In this document: piece by piece, positions 53,150 to 63,890 of the stretch
How the letters are laid out: each line of letters starts with the position of its first letter
Position numbering within the stretch: position 1 is the first letter of the stretch
NCBI GenBank assembly: GCA_023374025.1
Contig: SIJG01000061.1
Coordinates: forward strand, 342,740 to 406,739
Direction: 5' to 3'
DNA length: 64,000 nt
From: Heterodera schachtii
Lineage: Eukaryota; Nematoda; Chromadorea; Rhabditida; Heteroderidae
The notes under the pieces: model-generated
Told to the model about the DNA's origin: nothing
The model's database searches: none
Seen by the model: only the letters and a program-made list of their open reading frames with translations
Made by a program: the position numbers and the translations under genes

Positions 53150-53947
53150 CAGGGATGTGCCGAGCCAGACAAAATCCGATTCCGATTAAATCGCCGATTC
53201 CGATTATGGCCAAAAATCCGATACGGTTTTAAAACCGATTACGATTATGGCCCAAAATCCGATAAATTGCGATTCCGATTACGATTCCGATTTTTTTTAA
53301 ATAATTTTTTCCCAAAAATTTTATTCATAATCAAAAATTTTTGCTAAATAACAAAAAACTTGATTATATCGGGTAGAATTAATCCGGCACTGCTTTGTGA
53401 GAAAATTTAATTTCAGTCATTAATAGGGTTGTAAATTATATGGACTATAAAAAGGCAAATATAAACATAAAATATGGACTAAAAAAGACCGAAATATGGA
53501 CTAAAAAGCTCAAAATTTGCCAAAAATGGTCGAAATATGGACTAAAAACACAATAATGGCTAAATATGGATTTATTCCCAAAAACCCCAAAAATATGGAT
53601 TTACATGGACTAAAAACCTTCACCAAATCAAAAAATTTTAATGCAGAAATGCTATTTTTGAGCCCCTTTCTTCATAGCATATGCGCAGAAAAAATATGTT
53701 AAATCCATATAATTTACAACCCTAGTCATTATGTTAAAATAAGATTAAAACATTCGTTTCAGAAAACATTTTTTTTCAAAATTCATTGGTATTCTCGCTA
53801 AAAAAAATTCCTTCAAAAGGTCAATTCTTAGGGGTGTAATAATCGGATTTCAAGGCAAAATCCGATTACGATTATCCGATTTCCGATTATGGCCCAAAAT
53901 CCGATTAATTGCGATTCCGATTACGATTCCGATTCGGCACATCCCTG
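53150..53947. mobile_element. hAT-like MITE with CGATTCCGATTA words
   Basis: Termini CAGGGATGTGCCGA and TCGGCACATCCCTG (approximately inverse) are flanked by a perfect 8-bp duplication GTGTGTAC (53142-53149, 53948-53955). Both arms are arrays of CCGATTCCGATTACGAT words. A second MITE is nested inside at 53424. Confidence 0.9.
53424..53724. mobile_element. nested MITE with ATATGGACTAAAAA words
   Basis: Termini TAGGGTTGTAAATTATATGG and its inverse lie between GTCATTAA and GTCATTAT (seven of eight). It is inserted within the element at 53150-53947 and so is younger. The interior words match those of the MITE inside the 1774-bp repeats. Confidence 0.82.
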
Positions 53948-54351
53948 GTGTGTACACAGACCAAAATTATTGAATCCCAGAATATTTTTTTCTCTGAGAG
54001 TTTGGGCTACAAACAATTACATTTATATTGAACAATTATCATAGATCCAAATTGATTGAATTAAGTGCTTTACTATATTTATTAGGGATTACCTTAAATA
54101 AATAATTATAAAATAGTTTTATTTATTTAATTTGTTTAATAATATTTTTACATAAATTAATTATAGAATACTTTTATTTAATTAATTTGCCTAATAAATT
54201 TTTAAATTATTAAAAAATAGTTTTATTTAATTCATTTGCTTAATAATATTTTTAAATAAATTAATTATAAAAATTTGTTACACAATTTTGATGAAGGAAA
54301 TAGACACAATTAACTTGTATAAACTATGAAAATTCTAATAATTTTCTAGGT

Positions 54352-55039
54352 TTACATAATTAGTTCGCCATTCCCAAATTGTTTCTTCCATTTGACAATG
54401 CTCGATCGATTAATTTTCAATGTTTTGGCAATTTCCTTTTCACTCATTTTTGGGTTTTTCAGTTTTGTTTCCCAATACAATTTCATTTTTTCCATTTTTT
54501 CTTTAGCAGTGATTTTAAAGTGAATTCCAAATTGTTTTTTCCATTTCTTCAGTATGTCGTAATTAATTCCAATTTTCTTGCAAATTTCGGCATAATTTTG
54601 GTTCCATTCTTTGGTTGAATATTTTCTTTCTTTTTGCTTAAATTCATTTTTCATTTCAATAAATTTTTGCACAATCTCTATCTCTTGTTCCTCAGTTTTT
54701 GATTTGTAACTTTTATATTTTTGAAGACCAAATTCTTTGATCCATTTTTGAATATATTGGCGATTTGACCCAATTTTTTCGTTATTTTGCTATCAATTTT
54801 CTTCCATTTTTTATTTGAATATTTTCTTTCTTTTTGCTTTATTTTATCTTTTATTTTATAATATTTGCCAATTATTTCTCTTTTTTCTGCTCATTTCGTT
54901 TTTCTTCTGCTTCTTCTTCCCATTTTTCTCCAAATATTTCATCAAATGCTTTTTTCTATAATTTTTTATTTTCCGTTTTAATTTGATGAATTTAGATAAT
55001 TAAAAATATAATTAGAATGAATAAGAGGCGAAATTTCAT
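54352..55039 (-). pseudogene. secreted tandem-HTH family, broken copy 7
   Basis: ATG 55039 opens the family signal peptide (MKFRLLFILIIFLII) but stops interrupt it within 20 codons and again in the ENKKL block. Module 1 is damaged by a small deletion near 54770. Modules 2 and 3 are open as one frame from 54672 to 54352 (ICKKIGINYDILKKWKKQFG; IAKTLKINRSSIVKWKKQFG). The usual leader is present upstream at about 55146-55160. Pseudogene. Confidence 0.75.
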
Positions 55040-56279
55040 TTTCTTCTAAATAAAAAATAAAATAAAATAAATTTTATTTTTCTTGTAAAAATGTTATTTT
55101 TCATTATTATATTTGCATTTTTATTGATGTAAAATCGTCTTTCTACTGATTTCCTGTAAAATAAAAAATCCTATTCAATTAAAAATTATATTTTTATAAT
55201 TTTTTCTACTGATCATAGAATAATAAAATTTAAAGTCAATTTAAAATTTTTACATTTTTAATTATTTTAATACTATTTTAAATTTTTTTTGTTCCCGACG
55301 CAGTTCGATTACGATCATTCATTCGTTCAAGTTCAAAAGCCACATTGAAGCTCGGGAAATAGAGCGCTGAGCAATTTCAAATGGAAAAAACAATTTGGGA
55401 CAATTAACTAATTATCTAAACTTATAAGTTTATATGATATTAAATTTTAATTGTGTCTTTGGCATCATCAAAAAGTGCAAAAAACACTTCCGCTTTGAAG
55501 AATTCTCATAAAAAATTGTAGATTATGTTTAATTTTTTGCTTCTAATAATAAATTTTTATTTAATTTTCTTTTTGAATAACTTTAAAATTCATTTTTATT
55601 CAAATTTTTTGGTGTTACTAAACATAAGGTGTCTAATAAACTCATTATTTTGTGTTTAATTACATCAAAATTTAAAATTTGTTATTTTTCTTCTTCTTTT
55701 TGCCTTGTTTATTAGTTTGTTTTTTTCAAATTACATAAAAATTAAACAAAAAACAAAATAAAATTGTAATTTTAAATTTTCACAAATATTTAAAATTTTA
55801 TTATTAAATTTCAGTAGAAAAATGTTAAATAATTAAAATCATTATTTATTCTCAATTAAGTAGGATTTTTATTTTAAATTTCAAAAATTTAACAGTTTAG
55901 AGTTTTGTGTGACGGAAAATTTGCTCGAAAAACCTCCGCCGGTGTTGTCAATTGCAAACTAATAATTTAAGAAGTTCGTTAAATCTGGTGAAATTTTTTA
56001 AAATTTATATTCTATTATACTAATTTTTATATTCGTAAATCATTATTTTTTATCCTTTTGTTTATTTGTTTATATAACTATTTACAAAAAAATTTTCAGC
56101 TAACAATAAGACGTAAAACTTCGTGAACAGATAAAACCTAAAAATAAATGGATTTGCTTTTTCATCATTTATAATTCTTCTTTTTTTTTTTGCATATGCA
56201 AAATAATAAATAAAAATTATAATTGATATTTTTACAATAAAATCTAAATATTAAATTTACTTTTTAATTTGTGAAGAAA
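55040..56279. other. AT-rich spacer with HTH-family debris
   Basis: No gene. Contains a plus-strand scrap of the third HTH module with its 3' flank at about 55370-55470 (AAATGGAAAAAACAATTTGG). The sequence just before 56280 is the flank of copy 8. Confidence 0.4.
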
Positions 56280-56615
56280 ATGAAATTCCGTCTATTATTC
56301 ATTTCAATTATATTTTTAATTATCAAAATTCATCAAATTAAAACGGAAAATAAAAAATTGCCGCAAAAATCATTTGTTGAAATATTTGGAGAAAAATGGG
56401 AAGAAAAAGAAGAAAACAACGAAATGAGCAGAAAAAAGAGAAATAATTGGAAAATATTTAAAAATAAAAGAGAAAATAAAGGAAAAAGAAAATATTCAAC
56501 AAAAGAATGGGATAAAATTAATGCGAAAATAGCGAAAAAGTTTGGAACAAATCGTCTTAAAATTTATAAATGGATTAAAGAATTAGGGTTTTTTCTGTTC
56601 AATTTCACGATTTAA
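56280..56615 (+). pseudogene. secreted tandem-HTH family, truncated copy 8
   Basis: ATG 56280 gives a signal peptide (MKFRLLFISIIFLI) and the EIFGEKWEEKEE block. A one-base loss shifts the next 20 or so codons out of the family frame and a second change restores it, so module 1 (AKIAKKFGTNRLKIYKWIKELG) reads correctly. The homology then stops near 56590 and a stop follows at 56613. Modules 2 and 3 are absent. A short secreted protein of 111 residues could be made. Confidence 0.65.
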
Positions 56616-57149
56616 GCAAATTCAATTAGGGATCCATTAACTTGATTTAAGTTTTCTGTATTTTAATTGTTTGTTTTATTGTCTCAATATCCCAGATTCA
56701 TTCTGGGTCTGCTAAATGAATCGTTTGGCTAGCATTCAAACATTTTACAAATCTATAGTTTTTCGCTATAACTCATTAAATCATCGAGCAAAGCTGCCGT
56801 GCGCGGTGGACGTGCCGACGTTGGAATTTTGGGCTTCCAATTTGGAGAAAGCATTTGGGGAGAGGATACTCACATAGGATTAGGCCCAATAGGGTGATCA
56901 GACCCAGTGATCCAGTCTCACCCCGATGGACACACTCAATTGAATAACTGGCTTTATTCCGGAGAGACTGAAATGGTATCAGCATTTTTCCACTGAATAT
57001 GAAAATTTTAAATACATTTAAAAATTGAAATGATCGATCAATGATTGGTCGTGAAAGGGGCGGTACAATAAGCAAAGTAAATGGAAGTTCAATAAAAGTA
57101 AATGCTTCACAGCAATGCGCATTTCGTAGAATCTAGGTGATTTGAACTT
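56616..57149. other. no gene recognised
   Basis: Slightly less AT-rich than its surroundings. An open frame on the minus strand around 56780-57075 has no recognisable motif, and I do not call it a gene. Confidence 0.35.
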
Positions 57150-57799
57150 TGAAGGCGTTAACGGAGGAATGATGTCATAATTTGAAACAGCTATTTGGGT
57201 GCCTAATCGCTTTTTCAATTAGTCTTGTTTCAATTTGTAAGAACCATACTAACAAGAAACCATTATTCATTAACTTTTTCCAATTATTTTTTTTCAAAAA
57301 TTTTTGTTTCTACAATTGTCCTCAATTATCCCACTGCGTAAGTAACCAAAAAAACCTAAAATTCATGGCATTTTCCTTAAAAAGATAATCTTTGATTATT
57401 TTAAGTTTTATATTAACAAAATTTAATTTTTCGTCATTTATTATTCTCTTTTTTTTGCACATTATGAAGTTATTTTCAAAATTCCATGAAAAATTAAACA
57501 AAAAATTTAAAAGTTTCGTTTCGATTTAATACTGTGAGAACATATTCATCTCCTTAAAAATGAAATAAATTTACACATATATCAATATTTACAATCTTAT
57601 TATTCAGTGACCAGTAGAAAAATCATATACATAATTAAAATGATTATTAATTTTCAATAAAGTAGGATTTTTTTATTTTACAGGAAATCAGTAGAAAGGC
57701 AATTTTTTCATCCTTAAAAATGCAAAATAATAAACAAAAATTACATTTTTACAAAAAAAAAGAAGTAAACATTAATTTATTATTTTTAATTGTGAAGAA
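57150..57799. repeat. duplicated upstream flank of HTH copy 9
   Basis: Homologous, in opposite orientation, to 3508-4110 upstream of copy 2. Ends with the family leader (CAGGAAATCAGTAGAAAGGC at 57681) before ATG 57800. Confidence 0.6.
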
Positions 57800-58240
57800 A
57801 TGAAATTCCGCCTCTTATTTATCCCAATTATATTTTTGATGATGAAAACTCATCAAATTAAAATGGAAAATAAAAAATTATCGCAAAAAACATTTGATGA
57901 AATATTTGGAGAAAAATGGGAAGAAAAAGAAGAAATAGAACGGAATGAGCAGAAAAAAAGAGAAATAATTGCAAAATATTATAAAATAAAAGAGAAAATT
58001 AAGCAAAAAAGGAAGAAAATATTCAGCAAAAGAATGGAATAAAATTGATGGAAAAATAGCGAAAAAATTGGGAACAAATCGCACATATATTCAAAATTGG
58101 ATCAAAGAATTAGGGCTTAATCAAAGACGATATATATAAGTCACAAATCAAAAACTAATGAAGAAAAATTAGAAATTGTTCAAAAATTCATTGAAATTAC
58201 CAATGAATTTAAACAAAAAAGAAAATATTCATTAAATTCA
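57800..58240 (+). pseudogene. secreted tandem-HTH family, broken copy 9
   Basis: ATG 57800 opens 80 residues: signal peptide (MKFRLLFIPIIFLMM), KTFDEIFGEKW block and the Lys/Glu stretch. A base gained in an A run near 58010 ends the frame. Module 1 (GKIAKKLGTNRTYIQNWIKELGL) follows in the next frame, with a stop just after it. Traces of the linker before module 2 reach about 58235, then homology ends. Pseudogene; sister of copy 2 by its upstream flank. Confidence 0.72.
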
Positions 58241-58710
58241 AAATAACAGTAGGAAAAAAATTAGAATCTTTAATCTCATAATTATTGCACGTCTCTTTTT
58301 TATTATAATTTTTGTTTTTATTTTATATTCATTTGAATTTTTGACCTTTTTTTGTTGAATATTTTTTTTCATTATTTTATTTTCTTATTACTTTTAATTA
58401 AAATTCTTCTTCCTTTTCAAATTTGTCTTGGTTTTTCGCATTTGTCCTGAGGATAAGAATTTTATACCAAATTTTTTAATACAAATTTTTCTGCCTGTCC
58501 TCATTTTGGAAATTACCAACACGAAAAAATGATAATTATTATGTTTTCCTAATTTTCCTGATTTTTTGTAATCAATCCAATGCAATAAATTGTCATTTGC
58601 ATAATTTATTAGTAAGAAAGAATTCTTAAAGCTTAAATTATTCCGTCACCAATTTATAATTTAACAAATATATTATTTTCAATAAGTTTTACCATTATAT
58701 TGTAAAGAAA
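58241..58710. other. AT-rich spacer, no gene
   Basis: Nothing recognisable. It lies between two family copies and does not resemble their flanks closely. Confidence 0.35.
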
Positions 58711-60057
58711 ATGAAATTATTGCTAATTTTATTCCTAATCATATTGTTTATCATCAACATTGACCAAATTGAATCTGTGCAAAATAAGTTACAACAGAAA
58801 TCATTTGGTGAAATATTTGGAGAAAAATGGGAAGAAAAAGAAGAAGAAAAACGAAAAGAACTCAAAAAAAGAGAAATAATTGGGAAATATTATAAAATAA
58901 AAGAAAAAATTAAGCAAAAAGCGAGAAAACATTCAAAAAAAGAATGGAGTAAAATTAATTCGAAAATAGCGAAAAAATTGGGGACAAATCGCCAATATAT
59001 TCAAAAATGGATTAAAGAATTTGGTCTTCAAAAACGTAAATATTACAAAGGCAAAACTGATGAAGAAAAATTAGAAATTATTCAAAAATTTATTGCAATG
59101 ACAAATGAATATAAACAAAACAGAAAATATTCAAAAAAAGAATGGCAACAAAATTATGACGAAATTTGCAAGAAAATTTGCGTAAACCGTGGAACAATTT
59201 GCAGATGGAAGAAACGGTGCTAGGTCGTTCCACAAAAAAGCTCAGTGTGGGCGTTCCACAAAAAAAGCTCAGTGTGGGCGTTCCACAAAAGGCTCAATGA
59301 TTGATAAATTAATTAAATAAATTTAATAATTCAATTCACCAAATCACGGTGCCGTCCGGTTAACCCTAATGTACGGCGGGACTGAAGTCATTTTCAATTT
59401 TTTTTCATTTTTCAATTTTTCGCATCACTCCTCGCCAATTTTCTCCATTTGTAGTAGACACAGACGGACGCCATTGATACCATTTTGTAGAGCTCATCGA
59501 GCTGTACAAAAAAGCCGCTGGTACCGGCACGCTTAGCCTGGGTTGGCCATCGACAAGGGTCGGGGGCGAGGCTGGGGGCCCTCCGGCAGAGGTGCCCGAT
59601 CCCTGACAGACTCCAAGCGAATGGATCAAGAACCGGACCCGGCCTGGGAGATAGCCCTTTAAAAACCGAACAAAAAATGGTTCTTAACCTGGCTGGTCCG
59701 GGTTCCGGATCAGGCACTTTTGGTGCCCCGAAAGGGGTGCAATAGGCTTCCGGAAAGTGGCCAATCAATCACTGAGCTTTTTGTGGAACGCCCACACTGA
59801 GCTTTTTTTGTGGAACGCCCACACTGAGCTTTTTTTGTGGAACGCCCACACTGAGCTTTTTTGTGGAACGACTCACCACGGGAAGAAACAATTCGGTATT
59901 AGTATTAAAAGAATTACTAAGGAAGAAAAAAGGGAGAAAATGAAATTGTATTGGGAAATAAAAATCCAAAAAACAGTGACAAAGAAATTACAAAATTATT
60001 GAACGTCCCAAATACGACAGTTTGGAGATGGAAAATCAAATTTGGAATAGAAAATTA
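58711..60057 (+). pseudogene. secreted tandem-HTH family, copy 10 split by a MITE
   Basis: ATG 58711 starts a diverged signal peptide (LLILFLIILFIINI), then the SFGEIFGEKW block, module 1 (IAKKLGTNRQYIQKWIKEFGL) and module 2 up to ICRWKK. There a 666-bp element (59215-59880) is inserted with an 8-bp duplication of the coding sequence. The module resumes at 59889 (QFGISIKRITKEEK), and module 3 follows with an additional small deletion near 59962 that shifts its frame. As it stands, a 170-residue protein ending just inside the element could be made. The 3' flank is shared with copy 11. Confidence 0.82.
59215..59880. mobile_element. hAT-like MITE inserted in HTH copy 10
   Basis: Flanked by the perfect 8-bp duplication GGAAGAAA (59207-59214, 59881-59888). 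Each arm is a tandem array of a 27-bp unit containing GTTCCACAAAAAAGCTCAGT, three copies on the left and four on the right in inverse orientation. The core has CCGG-rich words without a gene. Confidence 0.9.
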
Positions 60058-60300
60058 ATGGAGAATGAACGGAAGAATATGGGAAAAAACAAAGACGAAG
60101 AAGGAATAAATTGGAAATATTTCAATCTTTTTTTGATCATTTTTGCTCTTTTTAATTGTTTAATGTTTTTAAGAAAAGTTTTTTTTCATTTTCTCGGGGG
60201 AATTTTTTTGGTTTAATTTTATTAATTTTAATTAATTAATTAGCTGTTTTTTTTGTAACTAAAAATTGAAAATTGTCCAATCAAGTTTAATTTTTCTTTC
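59881..60300. repeat. segmental duplication with 62.04-62.47 kb
   Basis: The 3' part of copy 10 and about 240 bases of its downstream flank (GAATGAACGGAAGAATATGG, TTTTTGATCATTTTTGCTC) match copy 11 and its flank with few changes, so the two copies arose by a recent local duplication. Confidence 0.75.
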
Positions 60301-61838
60301 CTTTATTTAGAATATTTTCTTTAAAATAAACCGCCAAATTTTTCATTCTGAAAGAACTAACTATTCTTTGTTTTTATTATGCAGACGTTTTTTGGTTATT
60401 TTGAAAAATGAAAAAAATGAAAATTTTTACCGATTTCTTGAAAAAAATGCAATTTTTTAGTATTTTTTGAATAAATTTTAATTCCGAAACTAAGCAACAG
60501 TACAATGATAATATATTGTTAGAGCATATTGTTGGCTATTTCAAGGCACACCCAAAATAGTTTAAAAAAATTCTAAGTTTTCATAAATTATTTATTCAGC
60601 ATGGTCCAAAAAGTGTTAGGTTGGAATAACTTTCTGAATCGGAGAGCAATTCCCAAAAAAAATAATCTGATTATTATATACATATATAGGCCCCACCTAT
60701 ACCGAAATTTTGAAAATTTCCGATGCAATAGATAAGAAAATTATGAAAATGCCCCTTTTCTCAAGAACCCCTCTGGGGTCAATTCAAAAAACATTTTCCT
60801 ATAAAAAATTAAAGAGTTTGCCTATGAAATTTTTTTTTTGCTCTAAATTATTGTTTTCTGTCTTTGCTTCTTCAGGAAAATATTTGTTTTAGATAATTAA
60901 AAAATTAATGATTGGTCAAAATTTGGGGCTAATATAAGAGAATAAGCTTGCAAAGTTTCATTAAAATTGCTTTATTAATTGATTTGTTATGAATTTTTGT
61001 ATGAATTTTTTGGTCACTATGACAAAACTTTCTGAACACCCCAATAATTAAGAGTTATCTTATAAAAAATTTAGTTTAAAAGTTTCTTTATATTTGATGA
61101 AATATTTTTAATTTTATTTATTTTTTTGATAGAACACTACAAGATTGAAAAACCTCAAAAATATTAAATCATCATACACTTTTAAATAAAACTTCTGAAT
61201 TTAAAATTCATTTATACCAGTTTATTTATGGATGCTTTTCTCTATTAAATATGCTAAATTATATTCTAATCATTATTCTTTTCCTTCCTTTTTATTTTTT
61301 ACTCAATTTATTTATTTATCTACATTTTTTAAAAAAATTTCGGCAAACGACAACCAAACTCGGTAACAAAAAAAAGAAAAAAGAAAATTCATGGATTTAC
61401 TTGAAAATTATAAATTAATTTCTTGGGAGTTTTAATTTTTTTTTTAATTTTAAATATTTATTAAGATTTTTTTCCAAAATTTACTCGAAAATTTTAGCGA
61501 TTCAAAAAAATCAAAAAATCATTAATTTTCTCTCAAAAAGTGACAAATTCATTTATATTCTCAAATAAATAAATGAAAAAATTAAAAAAAACTCATTCAG
61601 ATCCATAAAAATAAAATAAATATTGATAATTTATATTTTCACATATATTACAAATTATTTTTTATTAGAAAAATATATACATGAGCAAAATTATTTTAAT
61701 TAAAATAATTAGGATTTTTTATTTTAGAGGAAATCGGTTGAAGGGTATTTTTTACATCAATAAAAACCAAAATAATAATCAAAAATTATATTTTACAAGA
61801 AAAAATATTAACTTTACTTTAGAAAATTTGTGAAGAAA
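60301..61838. other. AT-rich spacer, no gene
   Basis: Contains the segment at about 60600-60800 related to 6110-6330. Ends with a degraded family leader (AGAGGAAATCGGTTGAAGG near 61727) before copy 11. No gene recognised. Confidence 0.4.
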
Positions 61839-62262
61839 ATGAAATTCCGCATATTAATAATTCCAATTATATTTATGATAATGGAAATTCACCAAATTTT
61901 ATCAGAAGATAAAAAGTTGCAAGAACAAAAAACATTTGAAGAAATATTTGGAGAAAAATTTTATTGAAATATCCAATGAATATAAGCAAAAAAGAAAATC
62001 AAGAAAAGAATGGTAACAACATTATGCTGAAATTTGCAAGAAAATTTGCGTAAACCGTGGAACAATTGGTAAATGGAAGAAACAATTCGGTATTAGTATT
62101 AAAAGAATTACTAAGGAAGAAAAAAGGTAGAAAATTAAATTGTATTGGGAAATAAAAAATAAAAATCCAAAAAACAGTGACAACGAAATTGCAAAATAAT
62201 TGAATATTCCTAAGACGATAGTTTGGAGATGGAAAATGAAATTTGGGACAGAAAATTAACGG
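61839..62262 (+). pseudogene. secreted tandem-HTH family, broken copy 11
   Basis: ATG 61839 opens the signal peptide (MKFRILIIPIIFMIM) and the EEIFGEK block. A deletion then removes the Lys/Glu stretch and all of module 1, and a stop follows at once. Modules 2 (ICKKICVNRGTIGKWKKQFG) and 3 remain but carry at least three stop codons. Pseudogene. The 3' half is the closest relative of copy 10 and shows what copy 10 looked like before the MITE inserted. Confidence 0.78.
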
Positions 62263-62469
62263 AGAATGAATGGAAGAATATGGGAAAAACAAAGACGAAG
62301 AAGGAATAAATTGGAAATATTTCAATCTTTTTTTGATCATTTTTGCTCTTTTTAATTGTTTTGTGTTTTTAAGAGAACTTTTTCATTTCCTCAGGGGAGT
62401 ATTTTGCTTAATTTTGTTAATTTTATTAATTAGCTGTTTTTTTGTAAATAAAAATTGAAAATTGTCCAA

Positions 62470-62930
62470 TTACTCCACACGTCTCCCGAAGAGGGGTTCG
62501 ACTCCGCTCCATCGCCGCTTTGAGTGCTTGAAACCACCAGTCAGTTCCTCATCTATTTCGAGTGCATCTAATTATAAAAAAGCGAGTCTATAAAAAAAAT
62601 TGATTTATTTTCCAAGCAAAATTATCAGGATACCGTATATTCTCTTTTAATCCCACATATCCATTAATCCCCAGTCGGCAATTATTCCCCACTATCTAAT
62701 TTGAATTATTGTTCGGTCTTTGCTTCTTCAGGAAAATATTTGTTTTAAATAAGTAAAAATTTGGGGCTTAATTATGCCTCCTCAAATATGAGTGGTTTTT
62801 CCAAGACTTTGACCAATTCACGGGGCCATACTTTATGAAGTCAAAGTGAAAAGCCTAATGAATTGGTCAAATGTTGGGGCTAATATAAGAGAATAAGCTA
62901 GCAAAGTTTCGACTCTTCTGTAGTCCTTAA
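62470..62930. other. spacer with a tRNA-like scrap
   Basis: At 62495-62520 there is GGGGTTCGACTCCGCTCC, which resembles a tRNA T-arm and box B, but no matching acceptor stem or anticodon arm precedes it. The rest is AT-rich and without a gene; around 62640-62700 it resembles the insertion in intron 3 of ubiquitin-like gene B (17.87-18.0 kb). Confidence 0.35.
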
Positions 62931-62934
62931 GATT

Positions 62935-63890
62935 ATGGCAACCGATATTAAAACTATTTTACTTCGACTGTCTTCAATTGAAACCTTATTATCAAGCAAC
63001 AACAACAACACTTGGGCAACTCAAATGGCCGAGCAATTTAACGCCATTTCTGAACGCCTAAACGAAAATTGAGCGCAAAATCAACAGCAACAACAAGGCC
63101 AATGACAATGCGGAGGAAAAAGAACGAAAACGGAGCCTCGTTTTGATTGGACTTCCGGAGGCTGTGGCTGGAAAGCCATATGAACGCGCCAAAGAGGACG
63201 CGGAAACAGTTGCGGAAGTGCTGGACGCTTTGGATGTGGAGGTTGGCCCTCAGATGGTGTATAGAATGGGGCGGAGGATTGATGAGAAGCGAAAGGGGCC
63301 GCGCTTGGTCAAAGTTGTCTTGCCAGCGTCGACGTTCCAACGTTTTGCATTGGCACAATGGGGGCGCAACCGGACTGAACTGAAGCAGCGTGTTGGTTTG
63401 GCAGCGACTGCTCGTCAGGCCCTCTCTGACGAAAGAAGAATTGGCGGCCGAGCGGGAGATTCGTGAACAGAGGCGGATGAATTACGAAGAAAGCAAAAAG
63501 AATGAAATGGTGACGACGCGGCGTGGAGGCAACATGGGAAAAAATTTTTGAGGTCACAAAATTTTATCAATTGTGTTTATTTTAACTCAAGAAGTTTAGT
63601 GAACAAAATGAATGAATTTAAGCTTTTACTTTTAGAAAATAGGTATAAAATTATCGCGATAACCGAAAGTTGGTTGAATAATAAAATAAGCGACTCGCAA
63701 ATTTTAGAAAATTTTCCTTTCTCTTTAATAAGAAAAGATAGAAAGAATAAAAAAGCGTTTGTCATTTCTAATGAAGTACACGTTTGTCATTTCTAATGAA
63801 ATACCGTTTGAAATTATAAAAACTCAAAAAATACAAAATTCTGATATACTTTGTATTCAATTTGTGAATATTTTTTAAAACAGAATTTTT
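62935..63890 (+). mobile_element. non-LTR retrotransposon 5' part (ORF1 and start of endonuclease)
   Basis: From 62935 a Ser/Asn/Gln-rich start is followed, in another frame, by an ORF1-like region (RKRSLVLIGLPEA, MVYRMGRR, GPRLVKVVLP) to about 63465. From 63548 the beginning of an apurinic-type endonuclease is readable (NCVYFNSRSLVNKMNEFK, IIAITESWLNN, FSLIRKDR), as in CR1/jockey-type elements. A 20-base word is repeated with a 25-base period at 63756 and 63781, breaking the endonuclease frame, and the homology ends by about 63880. Stops and frame changes make it a dead copy. No reverse transcriptase lies in the window. Confidence 0.75.

Noticed and set aside
56776..57075. Minus-strand frame of 99 residues
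   Set aside because: No recognisable domain, no splice pattern and no conservation signal; length is possible by chance.
62490..62530. Possible tRNA gene (GGTTCGACTCC)
   Set aside because: Only a T-arm-like piece is present; no acceptor stem, D-arm or anticodon arm could be matched before it.
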